64,000 nucleotides of DNA, from NCBI GenBank assembly GCA_016584305.1, contig JACEEZ010003521.1:39569-103568 (forward strand), written 5' to 3'. Below the pieces are notes generated by a model. It was not told the origin of the DNA and did not search any database. It worked only from the letters and a program-made list of their open reading frames with translations. The DNA is from Chionoecetes opilio (taxonomy: Eukaryota > Arthropoda > Malacostraca > Decapoda > Majidae). A program made the position numbers and the translations under genes. Below are positions 21,986 to 33,658 of this stretch, in pieces (the first letter of the stretch is position 1; each line of letters opens with the position of its first letter).

Positions 21986-22047
21986 GCAGGGGTGCAAAGT
22001 TTAATCATTGTAACGTTTTTCATAACTGGTTCAGACCAGCTAAGTGT
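21970..22047 (-). repeat. Right terminal inverted repeat of the composite unit
   Basis: Reverse complement begins ACACTTAGCTGGTCTGAACC and ends CACCACTTGTGTCAC. Its inner edge coincides with the last recombinase codons (PRDTS). Confidence 0.85.
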
Positions 22048-22246
22048 TATGTATTTTATTGTAGGTACTGTAATATCATGCTTGGTTTTGTACATTGATC
22101 TGTTATGGTTGGTAGCATTTTGTTCTTGTCTCAAATCATCCTGATAGCTGTGATACTAGTGGCCGTTGATCAGTGAAATTTCAGGAACATTTATATAATA
22201 AAGGAAATTATACTGCACTTGTATTGATATGGAAATTTCCCTCCAG

Positions 22247-22563
22247 GCTAAACCATGCAGAGCTCGAGTTCCTGAAGGAGTATCACGCTGCCATGAAGCC
22301 TGTAGCACAATCCCTGGACATTCTTGAATCAAAGAAGCACACTCACATGGGATGGCTCCTACCCACAATGTACCAGCTGATAACCAAGCTGGAGAAGATT
22401 AAGATTATTGCTGACCTGCTCCTTCCCTCGGTCACACGCCTTCTGTCAGCAATAAGACATCGGTTTGCTGACATGCTGGAGGATCCAGAACTGATTGCTG
22501 CTGCAATTTTATTGCCGAAGTTCAAGAATACTTGGACGAACCAAAGCAGTATCATCAACAAAG
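22247..22563 (+). pseudogene. hAT transposase, exon B, left copy
   Basis: The exon runs from a TTTCCCTCCAG acceptor (22,236-22,246) to a GTAATT donor (22,564): 317 nt, open throughout. It encodes hAT text such as LNHAELEFLKEYHAAMKPVA, HMGWLLPTMYQLI and AAAILLPKFKNTW. Incoming phase is 2 and outgoing phase is 1. It joins in frame to exon A as read on the right arm, whose AT|GTAAGT donor supplies the two missing bases (K-I-E-M | L-N-H). The C-terminal dimerisation exon is not found before the axis. Confidence 0.86.
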
Positions 22564-22847
22564 GTAATTTTTTTAGGATGAATTATACATTTTATAATTA
22601 ATTACTATACAATAGCCACTGTATCTTCTGGACTGCGCACAGAGTAATATCACCTGTGCACAATGGCCCCAAGTTCGGAGCGCCTGTTTTTAACTATCTG
22701 GTGTTCACTTGGCAACCAGGAAGGATAATCGACGCGAATTTGTCTTAGGTTTTTCGTTATAATAGAAGAATTCACTGTAATTAATCGAAAGATTAATTTC
22801 AAACAAAAACAGCAAAATATCTTTGGCAAGTGCAATAATATATATAT

Positions 22848-23755
22848 ACCCACAAACCTCGTTTTCCCGGACTAATAGGGGGTAGCACTGGAACCGGGAC
22901 CGCAAAGTCCGGAATCGCACCAGTAAAAAAAAAAAAAAAAAAAAAGTTCGCTGCCATTACCCACCCCCGGAGAACCGTTTATCCTCTCTAGTATTTACTG
23001 TCCGGAACCGCCAATATCAATGCTCCGCCGCGGACGTTTACGTCCGCTGAGCATGCTGCCCCAAACCTGGCGGGAGGCAGCAGAAAGTGTTCAATAGTCC
23101 TCATGAAAGTTTCCTGCACCCAGGGAGAAGTGGGGGTCAGGGACTAACGGAGGCTGTGCAGGTGAACCGGTGTCGTGTGCCCAAATGTAAACAATACGAA
23201 CCGCTGAGCCAGGCTGCCAACTGGCGGGATTCAAGCATAAAGTATTCATAGTCTCAAGAGACGTTCCTGCACCAGGGACAGTGGTGGTCATGGGACTAAC
23301 GGGGCAGTGCAGGTGAAACCGTGAGTGTCGTAGTGGTCCAAATGTAAACAATACAACCTCTGAGGCATGCCTGCCACCTGGCGGGAGCAAGCAGAAAGTG
23401 TTCAATAGTCTCAGAATGTTCCTGCCCCAGTAGCAGTGATGAGTCAGGGACTGACAGAGGCAGTGCAGGTGAAAACCGTTACGTAAGTGTCCTGTGCCAG
23501 ATTAAGCATACGACCGCTGAGCATGCTGCCACTTGGCGGGAGGCGCGGAGACACTGACCAGGGGTTGACAGGATACGCTCAGGACCGCCGGAACAACTTT
23601 GTCAATTTACGAACAGGACCAGGCCTTTCAACGTATAATAAAAAAATAAAAAAAAATAAAAAAAATCTGGACTCTTGACATATCCCCGGACCTCGGATTT
23701 TTGTCCGGCAAATCCGATATCCTGGAAATGAGGTCCGGGGAAATCGATGTTTGTT
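22848..23755. mobile_element. Tigger-like MITE, TIR ACAAACCTCGTTTTCCCGGAC
   Basis: The left end ACAAACCTCGTTTTCCCGG and the right end, best read in the mirror as ACACCTCGATTTCCCGGAC, are followed by TATATA. TCCGG/CCGGAC words repeat inside each end. The interior carries an A-run and a minisatellite. Its mirror is at 32,455-33,380. Confidence 0.75.
23030..23545. repeat. Minisatellite, ~156 bp x ~3.3
   Basis: GAGCATGCTGCC-type words recur at 23,047, 23,203, 23,359 and 23,517 (spacing 156-158). Each is followed by GGCGGGAG, GTTCAATAGTC, AGGGACTAACGG and GTAAACAATACGA. The mirror is at about 32,680-33,200. Confidence 0.88.
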
Positions 23756-24039
23756 GTATCTATCCGTAATTTTACCTTTTATAAGACGCTGTCGCCTACG
23801 CTAATCGTAGGGGGTGGGTGGTGGGATCCCCCCCCGTTTTAACTACTCACACCCCTAAAACACTCCCTTTTCCACATCCCCCCCCCCCGTTTCCGCTTCC
23901 ACCAACACAACATCACCCCCTTCTTTATTACAAAACCCTCTCCCCCGTTTCCCCCCTTCTCCATTACCGACACAACCCCTGTTCTCACCACCTTCATCTC
24001 TAGCCCCGGCCCCTTCCTTCTCCATCACCATGGCAACAC

Positions 24040-24330
24040 ACACACGACGTGGAGGGCATGTTGCTGAGGCATGGCTCTTGACGCTATCGTGTCCATTCTT
24101 GCGCTGTCGTTGTTATCGTAACTATCGGACGACAAAATGACCGTTATTTTCCATTTGGACATTGTCTTACAGCTTGTCATGACCCATCGTGACCATCTTA
24201 CGACCGTCTGACACATACGTACGGCAGCGTGAACATTTTGTGAGGCCTATCCGGTGGTCTGGCGTTTTATCGTGGTCAAATTTCACGATAGCGTCATAAT
24301 CAATTGGTGGCGCTATCGTGGCCTTCGATT
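24040..24330. repeat. CACGATA/TATCGTG motif cluster with inverted ends
   Basis: GACGCTATCGTG near 24,079 and GATAGCGTC / GCGCTATCGTG near 24,290-24,320 bracket a segment with scattered TTATCGTA words. In the mirror the pair TGACGCTATCGTGA (about 31,953) and TCACGATAGCGTCA (about 32,153) is cleaner. Probably a small TIR element; the limits are uncertain. Confidence 0.45.
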
Positions 24331-24511
24331 ATGGAATGTGTGAAGGGGAGCTCAAGTGATCGAGGGGAGGAGGAAGAACCTCTAACCCAAGTCATCCCTG
24401 CAACGCGTCCACCCCTGTTTTCTTCTCTCGAGCCTCGGAGAGAGAAACAGGGACTCTCAAAGCTTGCTCTTGCCAGCTTTCCTGTCTACCAACACATCAT
24501 TACCACTTGTG

Positions 24512-24826
24512 AGTGTTATGGCATTTTTTTATGTTTATTATGTGCAGTTATGTTCTTTTTTGTGTGCTATTTTCTCTTTCAGATGCTTTTTCTACAGAAT
24601 AGGTAGTACAGTGTGGGTAATATAGACGCTGTGTGTTTGTTGTGTTTTTGCTATAGTTTATTTTAGCTTGAAAAACCTTTTTTTTTTTTTAATTGATGGG
24701 GTCCTGAATCCCAAAAAAAAACAAACCCCACCTTATTTTACCATTACTTTATGTGTTTCTTTTAGAGATTTCGCTTTACGAGTATGCCAGGTGAACTCAC
24801 TGCTCGTATCTTTGGGACCCTCCCTG
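24512..24826. mobile_element. One-ended copy of the CAGGGAGG MITE
   Basis: It shares the poly(T/A) run, the ATATAGACGCTGTGTGTTTG segment and the terminal CTCCCTGTA motif with 14,435-15,288. Only one terminus is present, so it is truncated. The mirror is at about 31,447-31,760. Confidence 0.65.
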
Positions 24827-24829
24827 TAT

Positions 24830-27800
24830 ACGTATTTGCCGGCCATAAGATGCAGTTTTTTCCCTTAAAAAGGAATGCAAAAGTCACCCTGGCGTCTATG
24901 CGTCCATATAGCGATGAGAGGTCGGGCAGAGAATGCAGAAACAGGCTGTTTTGTATTAAACTAAGGGGTCTAGAGTGATCTGTGGTGAGTCAGTAGTCCA
25001 CGAGCACAAATATGTGTAACATGGTGTTAATCACAGTAATCATAATACTAAGAAAGGTTGGGAGTTTAAGAGAAAACAGAGAGCTGGGGCAACAAGATAG
25101 CGGATGGTTGCTGCAAGATGGTCCGTGTACCAGATGTAACATCATCCACTCCCCCTGCTGCTGCCTCGCATTGTAAACTTCCTGTATCTCAGGTCGTGCC
25201 GCTCAACTGGGATCTTCACTCGACGACAGCCCTCCGTGCACCCACCATGGTTCCTTACCGCTCATGGGCGACTCCTCCCCCTCACCCATGGATCGCACCC
25301 CTATATCTTCTATCGCATATCTTCCTAATCGCATCTTTATAGACGCACCTTTATTTTACAGGAGGTTTGAGAGAGAAAAAGATTGGTGTTTTTTTGAGGG
25401 AATATTTTTTTTTCTCGTAATGTATCAAAAGTTATTAAAAATAAAGAGGATTTGTGGGTAAAGCAATGATTATAGCAGTACCTAAATACATATCACAGTG
25501 CGTGAATGTGGATGAAAATTATACTAGTTAAAATGTAAAGGGAAATGACAGTGTCCCAAACTCGTCATAAATCATAATATATTGCAGGATGCCCTACGAA
25601 TTGATATTCTAATATTTTGCTACCTATGACATATAGCTTAGATTTAATGTGTAGGTAGGCCTTTGTTGCTTTTTCTGCTATGTGTTTTTAGACTGAAATT
25701 GTATAGATTTGTATTTTGGTATTGGGCTTTCAAAAGTCCTAAGACTCTTACACTCATCATATCGAGAAAAACGAAATTATCATAATATGGCATTGTGAAG
25801 CGTAGCCATGTGTTGCGGGGTGGACCTGGAGGGCAGGTTGCCCCCCCCCCACACACACACATGTAAACCAAACATTGAATTTCCGACAAAAAAATGAGAG
25901 CCATATTATTCAAAACACATCACAACTATTCAGAGGCCTAAGTTTCGCCTCAAAATCGTGTTTGTCAAAACCAAAATTACGAAAGATATTTAGGTAACAC
26001 TGCAAGTAACCATCTCTACCTTGTTGTTATTGTTGTAATTGTTGAAGGGCACCATTGTCAGGATCGATGATATTTGCCCTTGTTTACCATATGAATCTAT
26101 CACAGTCGTGAGGGATGATTATTATAGTCTTGCTTCAGGAAGGTACGAGGGTGAAGGCTGGTTCACAATCTGACTCACGGCAGCGTACGGAAGGAATATG
26201 AATGTGGAAACTTCCCGCCGCTTTCATGAAGAGACCAAGTCAATCAGTCTTTATTCACAGTAATGTATAATGCAGAAAAAATACTCTGGTACTGCAAAAA
26301 CACAGCAAGATAACGAGTTTTGTTCTATCGTACCGTATTCTGATGAAAAATATGTTAACAAATCACATTTCGCACAGCTGTAAACAAGTTGACGAAAGCT
26401 GCTCGGATTCGGAGGTACATTTGGTTACCTTACAATATTTCCTAATTTTTTACTGCAATATTCCCATGGTTTAACACTGGCCAGAAAAAGTCAACCAAAG
26501 GCATACCTACATCATTATACCTAAGCTAAATGCATAGTTGAAAAATATTCTCAGTTTATGGTACTCTCGTCTACCGGACACTCGTGCACCGTCGACGAGA
26601 GTTGCACCCTCTCGCATAGTCAAAACAAGTGTTTCTATAACATATGCAAAAAAAACACTTTTTTTTTGAGGTCTGTACAGGAAAACTATCTCATTAAGGA
26701 GAGACATTAAGGAAGCATCACATATTAAGCGAAAAATCCATCTTGTCTGAAATCTTGCAACAGTCGAAACTAAATTTTTACACTTAACTTTACTTTACAA
26801 TAACCTTCTAGCGAGAACCCCCTTTAAAAATAACTACTACCTAACCTAACCTGGTAAATTCTAAAGTCCTTTCCCGCCCTTAGGTGTCGCAAGGAGGCTA
26901 TTGGTAAGGTGGTTTTTTAGTGAGTTAGGTTATTAATTTTTTTTTGGGGGGAGGAAGGGGACCATCTCTCCTCACTTTATAATTGCGTTTTAGAGGTATA
27001 TGTAGAATTTGTGAGGTCTGGAGAAAAACCCCCACTAAACCACGAAATGAAAAAAATAACATAATGGCAAATAAATAAGCGGAGTTTACACTCCGAAAAA
27101 ACATTGAGTAAGAGAAATAAAAATACTTCACCCACTTCGTAGCTCGAAGCTTCCTGAGTCGACATGTTTATCGGTTTAGATGCCATAAAAGCAGATTTTA
27201 ATGAGAATTCCCAACGCTAAGATGAGTACCATTATAATTTTCATATGGCCCGTAGTTCTTTAGAAAATAGAGGAAACTGAAACACATGTATGGAAGAACG
27301 GATTAAGGCTACAAGTACAATAAACCCTAAATGCTCACAAGGGTTTTCACAGGCTCGCGGATTTGATTACTCCGCGGGTTTTCAACCCTTGGGATAAATA
27401 ATAATAATACCGGTAATTAAATATAATTTTAAAATCGAAAAAGTATTTTTCATAAACTACTGTGAGGCCTCTTCAGTGGCACATAAAGGTCCTGTATGTG
27501 ATGCTAAAATTCGCAATATATGGCGCCTGGCGACATTAGTGCAGTGCGAGTGACTGGCGACTATGTTTCTAGGACTAGGTACCCACACCACACTGGTGTG
27601 CTGACGCTTTTGCGTGCACACCTCCAACATCCTCAAGCCACCACAGACCCGACACAATAGTGAACATTTAAGTAGTGTCCAACCCCATAACCCTAAAACA
27701 CAGGGAGGAGCACTGGAGCAAGCTGGTGGGGTTGGACAATCTGGCCGTGGTGCGAGGGCATAGCTTTTGCGCCAGCCCACCCCAACCAACACACCCTTCA

Positions 27801-28129
27801 CAACCCTCACCGTTGCCCACTAGCGATCCACAGGGTTTCAGCGTCCACTTCCTCCTCCTCTGGGCTCAGCCTAGGCCTACCATGGTGGTGGTGTGGCAGG
27901 GAGGCATATTGGTGTGGGTGTAACCCTGGCAGTGGCTACACGGGTGTCGCGGCCATCAGCTGTTATGGTTGTTGCTGATGATGACATGTTTCAGTTCAGT
28001 TGTTGGTAGTCTAGCCTTTTTTATCGGCACGGTGAAACGCACTGAGTAATCTTGATGTTTGATGTTTTGAAGAATTTCGTCAGTTCTCGACCAGCTGAGA
28101 TGGTCTCCACTTAACGCAGACCGCTCTCT
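24830..28129. other. Axis-proximal left region, repeats without a recognised gene
   Basis: It contains the old repeat 25,800-25,960 (relative at 5,590), a segment at 27,030-27,260 related to 63,325-63,570, CT-rich runs and a few open frames that do not stay open in the mirror. A stretch at 27,840-28,010 reads LSPEEEEVDAE-like on the minus strand and again at 28,380-28,430 on the plus strand, but no family is recognised. Confidence 0.5.
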
Positions 28130-28140
28130 AGGGGTTTCTT
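28130..28140. other. Axis (spacer) of the giant palindrome
   Basis: The sequence ending at 28,129 (GTCTCCACTTAACGCAGACC then GCTCTCT) pairs imperfectly with the reverse complement of the sequence from 28,141 (AGAGAGAGC, then CTGGTTACGTGGAGATC). Only about 11 nt (AGGGGTTTCTT) separate the arms. A spacer this short under 28-kb arms is typical of fold-back reads or fold-back amplification products. Long natural palindromes are more often separated by spacers of kilobases. Confidence 0.93.
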
Positions 28141-31100
28141 AGAGAGAGCTGTCTGGTTACGTGGAGATCCATCGCAGCTGCGTCGATAACTGACGAATTC
28201 TTCAAACATCAAACATCAAAGATCACATCAATGCGCGTGCCGATAAAAAAGGCCAGACTACCAACAACTGAAGCTGAACAATGTCATCATCAAGCACAAC
28301 CCATAACAGCTGAGGCCGCGACACCCGGTGGTGCCACTGCCAGGGTTACACCAATCACTATTCCTCCCTGCCACCACCACCGACCCTGGCTAGCCATGCT
28401 GAGCCCAGAGGAGAGGAAGTGGACGCTGAACCCCCGTGGTTCGCTGTGGGCCACCGGTTAGGTTGTGTAAGGGTGTGTTGTGTTGGGTTGGCTGGCGGCA
28501 AAGCTATGCCTCTCGCACACCGTCCCAGCCCCTCCAGATTGTCCACCCCACCATCTTGCTCCTGCTCCTCCCTGTGTTTAGGGTGATTGGGTTGGCACTA
28601 CTTAAATGTTCCACTCATTGTGTCTGGTCTGGTGTGGCGTTGAGATGTGGAGGTGTGCACGCAGCGCTCTCCCACCTGTGTGTGGCTACCCTATCCGTAG
28701 ATAAACACTAGTCGCCATTCACTCGCCACTGCACTAATTCGCCATTCGCCATATATTGCGATTTTAGCATCACTACGACTTTTATGTGCCACTGAAGAGG
28801 CATGCACAGTATTTTTATGAACATACTTTTCGTATTTTAAAATTATATTTAATTACCTGTATTTATTATTATTTATCCAAGTGGGTTGTCTAAAACCCGC
28901 GAGTATCAAATCCGCTAGCCTGAACCCGTGAGTCATTTAGGGTTATTGTACTTGTAGCCTAATCCGTCTTCCACATGTGTTTCAGTTTTCCTCTATTTCT
29001 CAAGAACTACTGGCCATAATGAAAATAATAATGGTAGCGTTGGAATTCCTCATTAAAATCTGTTTATGTCATATAAACTATAAACAGTCGACTCAGGGAA
29101 GTTTCGATCACGCAGTGGTTAACGATTTCTTATTTCTCTTCTCTCAATGTTTTTTGCGAGTCGTAAAGCTCCGCTATTATTTGCATTTCTTGTTATTTTT
29201 TTCTTCGTGGTTTAGTGGGGTTTTTCTCCATAAAGACCTTCACAAATGCCTACATATACCTCTAAACGCAATTATAAAGTGAGAGAGATTTCCCTTCCGC
29301 CCCCCCAAAAAAATATTAATAACCTCACCTCAATAAAACCTAACCTTACCAATAGCCTCCTTGCGACACCTAAGGGCGGGAAGGGACTTTAGAATTCTAC
29401 CAGGTTAGGATTAGGCTTTAGTTATTTTTAAGGTGGGTTCTCTGCTAGAAGGTTATTGTAAAGTAAAGTTAAGTGTAAAAAATTTAGTTGACTGTTTGCA
29501 AGATTTTCAGAACCAGAGTGGATTTTTTTTCGCTTATATGTGATCTTCCTTATGTCTCTCCTTAATGGAGATAGTTTTTCCCTGTACAAAGCCTCAAAAA
29601 AAGTGTTTTTTTGCATATGTTAATAGAAACACTGACTATGCGAGATGTTTGAACTCTCGCGACGGGGACGAGTGTCGGTAGACGAGAGTACCATAAACTG
29701 AGAATATTTTTCTACCTATGACATTTAGCTTAGGTATAATGATGTAGTTATGCCTTTGTTTGCTTTTCTGCCAGTTTTTAAACCATTTGGACTATTTGGC
29801 AGTAAAAATATTAGGAATATTGTAAGGTAACCAAATGTACCTCCGACTCCGAGCACTTTGTCAACTTTGTTTACCCTGTGCGAATGTGATTTTGTTAACA
29901 TATGTTTTCATCAGAATTACGGTAACGATAGAACAAAACTCTGTTATCTCTGCTGATGTTTTTTGCAGTACCCAGATAATTTTTTTCTGCATTATCCATT
30001 ACTGTGAATAAAGACTTATTGCTTGGTCTTCTTCATGAAAAGCGGCGGAAGTTCTCACATTCATATCCTTCCGTACTGCTCCGTGATTTCAAGTGTGAAC
30101 CAGCCTTCACTGTACTTCCTGAAAGAATACTATAATAATCAACCCTCACGACTGTGATAGATTCATAGTGGAAACCAGGGCAAATATCATCGATCATGAC
30201 AATTGGTGCCCTTCAACAATTACAACAATAACAACAAGGTAGAGATGGTTAACCTTGCAGTGTTCCTAAATATCTTCGTATTTTTGTTTGTTGACAAACA
30301 ACCGATTTTGAGGCCGAAACCTTAGTCTCCTGAATAGTTTTGATGTGTTTTTGAATTAATCTGGCTCTCATTTTTTGTCGAAATAAATGGTTGTTTACAA
30401 TGTGTGTTGTGGGTGGGGGCAACCTGCCCTCCAGGTCCACCCCGCACATGCTACGCTTCACACTGCCATAATTATTGATAATTTTCGTTTTTTCTCGTAG
30501 ATGCAGTAAAGTCTTGGGGGGGGGGGGGGAACTTTTGAAAGCCCACTACCAAAATACCATATCTATACAAATTTTCCAGTCTAACACATAGCAAGAAAAG
30601 CAACAAAGCATACCTACAACATTAACTCTAGCTATATGTCATAGGTAGCAAAATATTCAATATCAATTTCGTAGGGGCATCCTGCAATATAGTATGATTT
30701 ATGACCGATTTTTGGTTACACTGTCTATTTCCCTTTCATTTTAACTAGTAACTTTTCGATCCACGTCACTGGCACTGTGAATATTGTATTAGGTACATCT
30801 CATAATCATTTGCTTTCCCCTACAAATCCTCTTTCTTTTTAATAACTTTTGATAAATTTACGAGAAAAATATTCCCTCAAAAAACCCCAATATTTTCTCG
30901 TCTCAAAACCCCTTGTAAAATAAATGTGCGTCCCTTATAAATATGCGATTATGAAGCTATGCGATTAAGAAGTATAGGGGGGCGTCCATGGGTTCGGGGA
31001 GGAGTCGTCCATGAGCGGTAATGACCCATGGTGGGTGCACGGAGGGCGTCGTCGAGTGGAAGTATCCCCGGTAAGCGGCAGACCTGCAGATTCAGACGTT

Positions 31101-31446
31101 TTACAATGGAGAGCAGCAGCCGGGGGTGGATGATGTTTACATCTGACACGGCCATCTTGGCAGCAACAATCGCTATCTTGTTGCCCCAGCTCGTGTTTTC
31201 TCTTAAACTCCGTAAAACCTTTTTCTTAGTATTATGATTACTGTTGATAAACACAGTTACACGATTTGTGCTCAGTGGACTACTGCTCAACACAGTCACT
31301 CTAGACCCCTTTAGTAATACACCCCAGCTGTTCTGCATTCTCTGCCCGCCTCTCATTCGCTAATAGGCCGTCATTAGACTCAGGGTGACTTTGCATTCCT
31401 TTTTAAGGGAAAAAAACTGCATCTTATGGGCCGGCAAATACGTATA
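28141..31446. other. Axis-proximal right region, mirror of 24,830-28,129
   Basis: Same contents reversed. A 135-codon open frame at 30,949-31,356 (minus) has no recognisable domain and is broken in the left arm, so it is not called a gene. Confidence 0.5.
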
Positions 31447-31760
31447 CAGGGAGGTCCCAACGATACAGCAGTTAGGTTCCACCTGCATTACTCGTAAAGC
31501 GAATCTCGTATACGAAACACATAAGTAATGGTAAAATATAGGTTTGGTTTTCCAGGACCCCATCAATAAAACAAAAAAAATGTGTTTTCAAGCTAAAATA
31601 CGCTATAGCAAACGACAACAAGCACACAGCGTCTATATTACCCACACTGTAACTACCTAGTCTGTAGAAAAGCAGTCTGAAGAGAAAATAGCACCAAATA
31701 ACATACTGCACATTTAATTAAAACATAAAACATGCATAACACTCCAGTGGTAATGATGTG
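31447..31760. mobile_element. One-ended CAGGGAGG MITE, mirror copy
   Basis: Mirror of 24,512-24,826, starting with TATACAGGGAGGTCCCAACG. Confidence 0.62.
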
Positions 31761-32454
31761 TTGGAGACAGGAAGCTGCAAGTACCAGCTGAGAGTCCCCT
31801 GTTTTCCTCTCCTCCGAGCTCGAGAGAAAACGAGTGGTGACTGCGTTTGTCAAGGGATGACTGGGTTAGAGTTCTTCCTCCTCCCCTCCGATCCTTGAGC
31901 TCCCTTCACACATTCCATAATCGAGCCCGATAGCGCCACCAATTTGATATTGACGCTATCGTGAATGTGACCACGATAAACTCAGACCACGTGCCTCACG
32001 ATAATGTCACGCTGCCTGTACGTAGGTGTCATGACGGGCGTAAGATGGTACCGATGGATCTGACAGCTGTAAGACCAATGTCCGAATGGAAAATCAACGG
32101 TCTTTTTGTCGTCACGATAGTTACGATACCACGACCCGCGCCATGAATAGTATCACGATAGCGTCACGAGCCCTGCTCATGCAACATGCCTCACACGTGT
32201 GTGTGTGTTGCCATGGTGATGGAGAGGAAGGGCCGGGGCTAGAGATGAAGGTGGGAAGAAACAGGGTTGTTGTCGGTAATGGAGAAGGGGGGAACGGGAG
32301 AGGGTTGTATAAAGACGGGGTTGCTGGTGTTGTGTGGAACGGGGGGGGATGGAAAAGGCGTTGTTAGGGGTGGAGTAGTTAAAACGGGGGGTGACATCCA
32401 CCACCCCTCCCTACGATTAGCGTAGCGACAGCGTCTTATAACCTAAAATACGGT

Positions 32455-33380
32455 ATATATACACAACACCTCGATTTCCCGGACCTCCATTTCCCGTATA
32501 TCGGATTTGCCGGACAAAATCCTAGGTCCTGGGGATATGTCAAGAGTCCCAGATTTTTTTTTTATTTTTTTTTTATTTTTTTATTATACGTTGAAATGCC
32601 TGTCCTGTTCGTAAATTGACAAAGTTGTCCGGCGGTCCGAGCGTTTCCTGTCACCCCTGGTCGTGTCCGCGCCTACCCGCCCGGTGGCAGCATGCTCAGC
32701 GTCCGTATTGTTTACATTTGGCACACGCACTTACGTACGGTTCACCTGCACTGCCTCTGTCATCCCCTGACTCCTACTGCTCCTGTGCAGGAACATCTCT
32801 GAGACTATTGAACGCTTGCTGCTGCCTCCGCCAGGTGGCAGCTGCTCAGCGGTTTGTATTGTTTACATTTGGACACACGACACTCACGGTTTCACTGTAA
32901 AACCGCCTCCGTTAGTCCCCTGACCCCCACTGTCCCTGGTGCAGGACGTCCTCTTGAGACTATTGATACTTTATGCTGCCGTCCCGCCAGGTTGCAGCAT
33001 GCTCAGTCGTTCGTATTGTTTACATTTGGGCACACGACACTCATCGGTTCACCTGCACATCCCCGCCTCCGTTAGTCCCCTGACCCCCACTTTCCCCTGG
33101 TGCAGGAACTTCTCATGATACTATTGAAACACTTTCTGCTGCTCCCGCCAAGTTGGCAGCATGCTCCGCGGACGTAAAAGTCCGCCGCGGAGCAGTTGAT
33201 ATTGGCGGTTGCCGACAGTAAAATCTAGAGTAGATAACGTCGGGGGTGGTAATGGCATTGGAAAAAACTTTTTCTTTTTTTTTTTTTTTTTTTTACTGTT
33301 GCGATTTCCGACGTTTGCGTTCCGGTCCCGAGTGCTACCCCCTATTAGTCCGGGAAAACGAGGTTTGTGTGTATATATAT
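32455..33380. mobile_element. Tigger-like MITE with 156-bp minisatellite, mirror copy
   Basis: Mirror of 22,848-23,755. The terminus facing 32,455 reads ACACCTCGATTTCCCGGAC and is the cleaner of the two copies. Confidence 0.75.
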
Positions 33381-33658
33381 ATTATTGCACTTGCCAAATA
33401 TATTTTGCTTGTTTTTGTTTGAAATTTAATCCTTTCGATTATAAAGTGAATTCTTTCTATTATTAACCGAAAACCTAAGAAAATTCGCGTCGATATCCTT
33501 CCTGGTTGCCAAGTGAACACCAGATAAGTTAAAAACAGGCGCTCCGACCTTGGGGCCATTGTGCAACAGGCTGATATTCCGTGCGCAGTCCAGAGATACA
33601 GTGGCCTATGGTATAGTACATTAATTATAAAATGTATAATTCATCCTAAAAAAATTAC

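Larger units (their letters stand above)
7457..22047. mobile_element. 14.6-kb TIR-bounded composite unit in the hAT intron
   Basis: It is bounded by inverted repeats of about 78 bp with TA on both outer sides (7,455-7,456 and 22,048-22,049). It lies wholly inside the intron between hAT exons A and B. It carries a gene of about 1,560 codons on the minus strand and a truncated DIRS-type RNase H/tyrosine recombinase on the plus strand. Three TA-flanked insertions (13,153-13,879; 14,435-15,288; 15,638-20,148) sit between them. Removing these three leaves about 8.5 kb. The two genes point outward from the middle. It may be an autonomous DNA transposon whose long protein is the transposase; that is inference. 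Confidence 0.72.
1..28129. repeat. Left arm of a ~56-kb palindrome
   Basis: The whole stretch recurs reverse-complemented at 28,141-56,412. Anchor pairs read directly: 1-60 with 56,350-56,412; the LINE at 2,162-5,055 with 51,230-54,190; the long minus-strand gene at 8,402-13,079 with 43,137-47,842; 14,284-14,532 with 41,673-41,921, which translate identically; 22,247-22,563 with 33,659-33,975. Sums of paired coordinates drift between about 56,200 and 56,410, so indels are spread through both arms. The arm runs to the window edge, so its outer limit is not visible. Confidence 0.97.

Noticed and set aside
24320..24520. Third hAT exon (C-terminal dimerisation domain)
   Set aside because: Acidic text such as GEEEEP and LEPRREKQG lies at the right place, but there is no clear acceptor, frames disagree between arms and no hAT C-terminal motif is certain.
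26047..26060. 3' terminus of the hAT element
   Set aside because: GGGCACCATTG differs at one position from the expected end, and the 8 bp after it do not match the 8 bp before 5,734.
28231..28461. Exon near the axis with LSPEE text
   Set aside because: A similar reading occurs on both arms, but frames differ, composition is low-complexity and no family is recognised.
30949..31356. 135-codon gene on the minus strand
   Set aside because: The left-arm counterpart is not open and no domain is visible.
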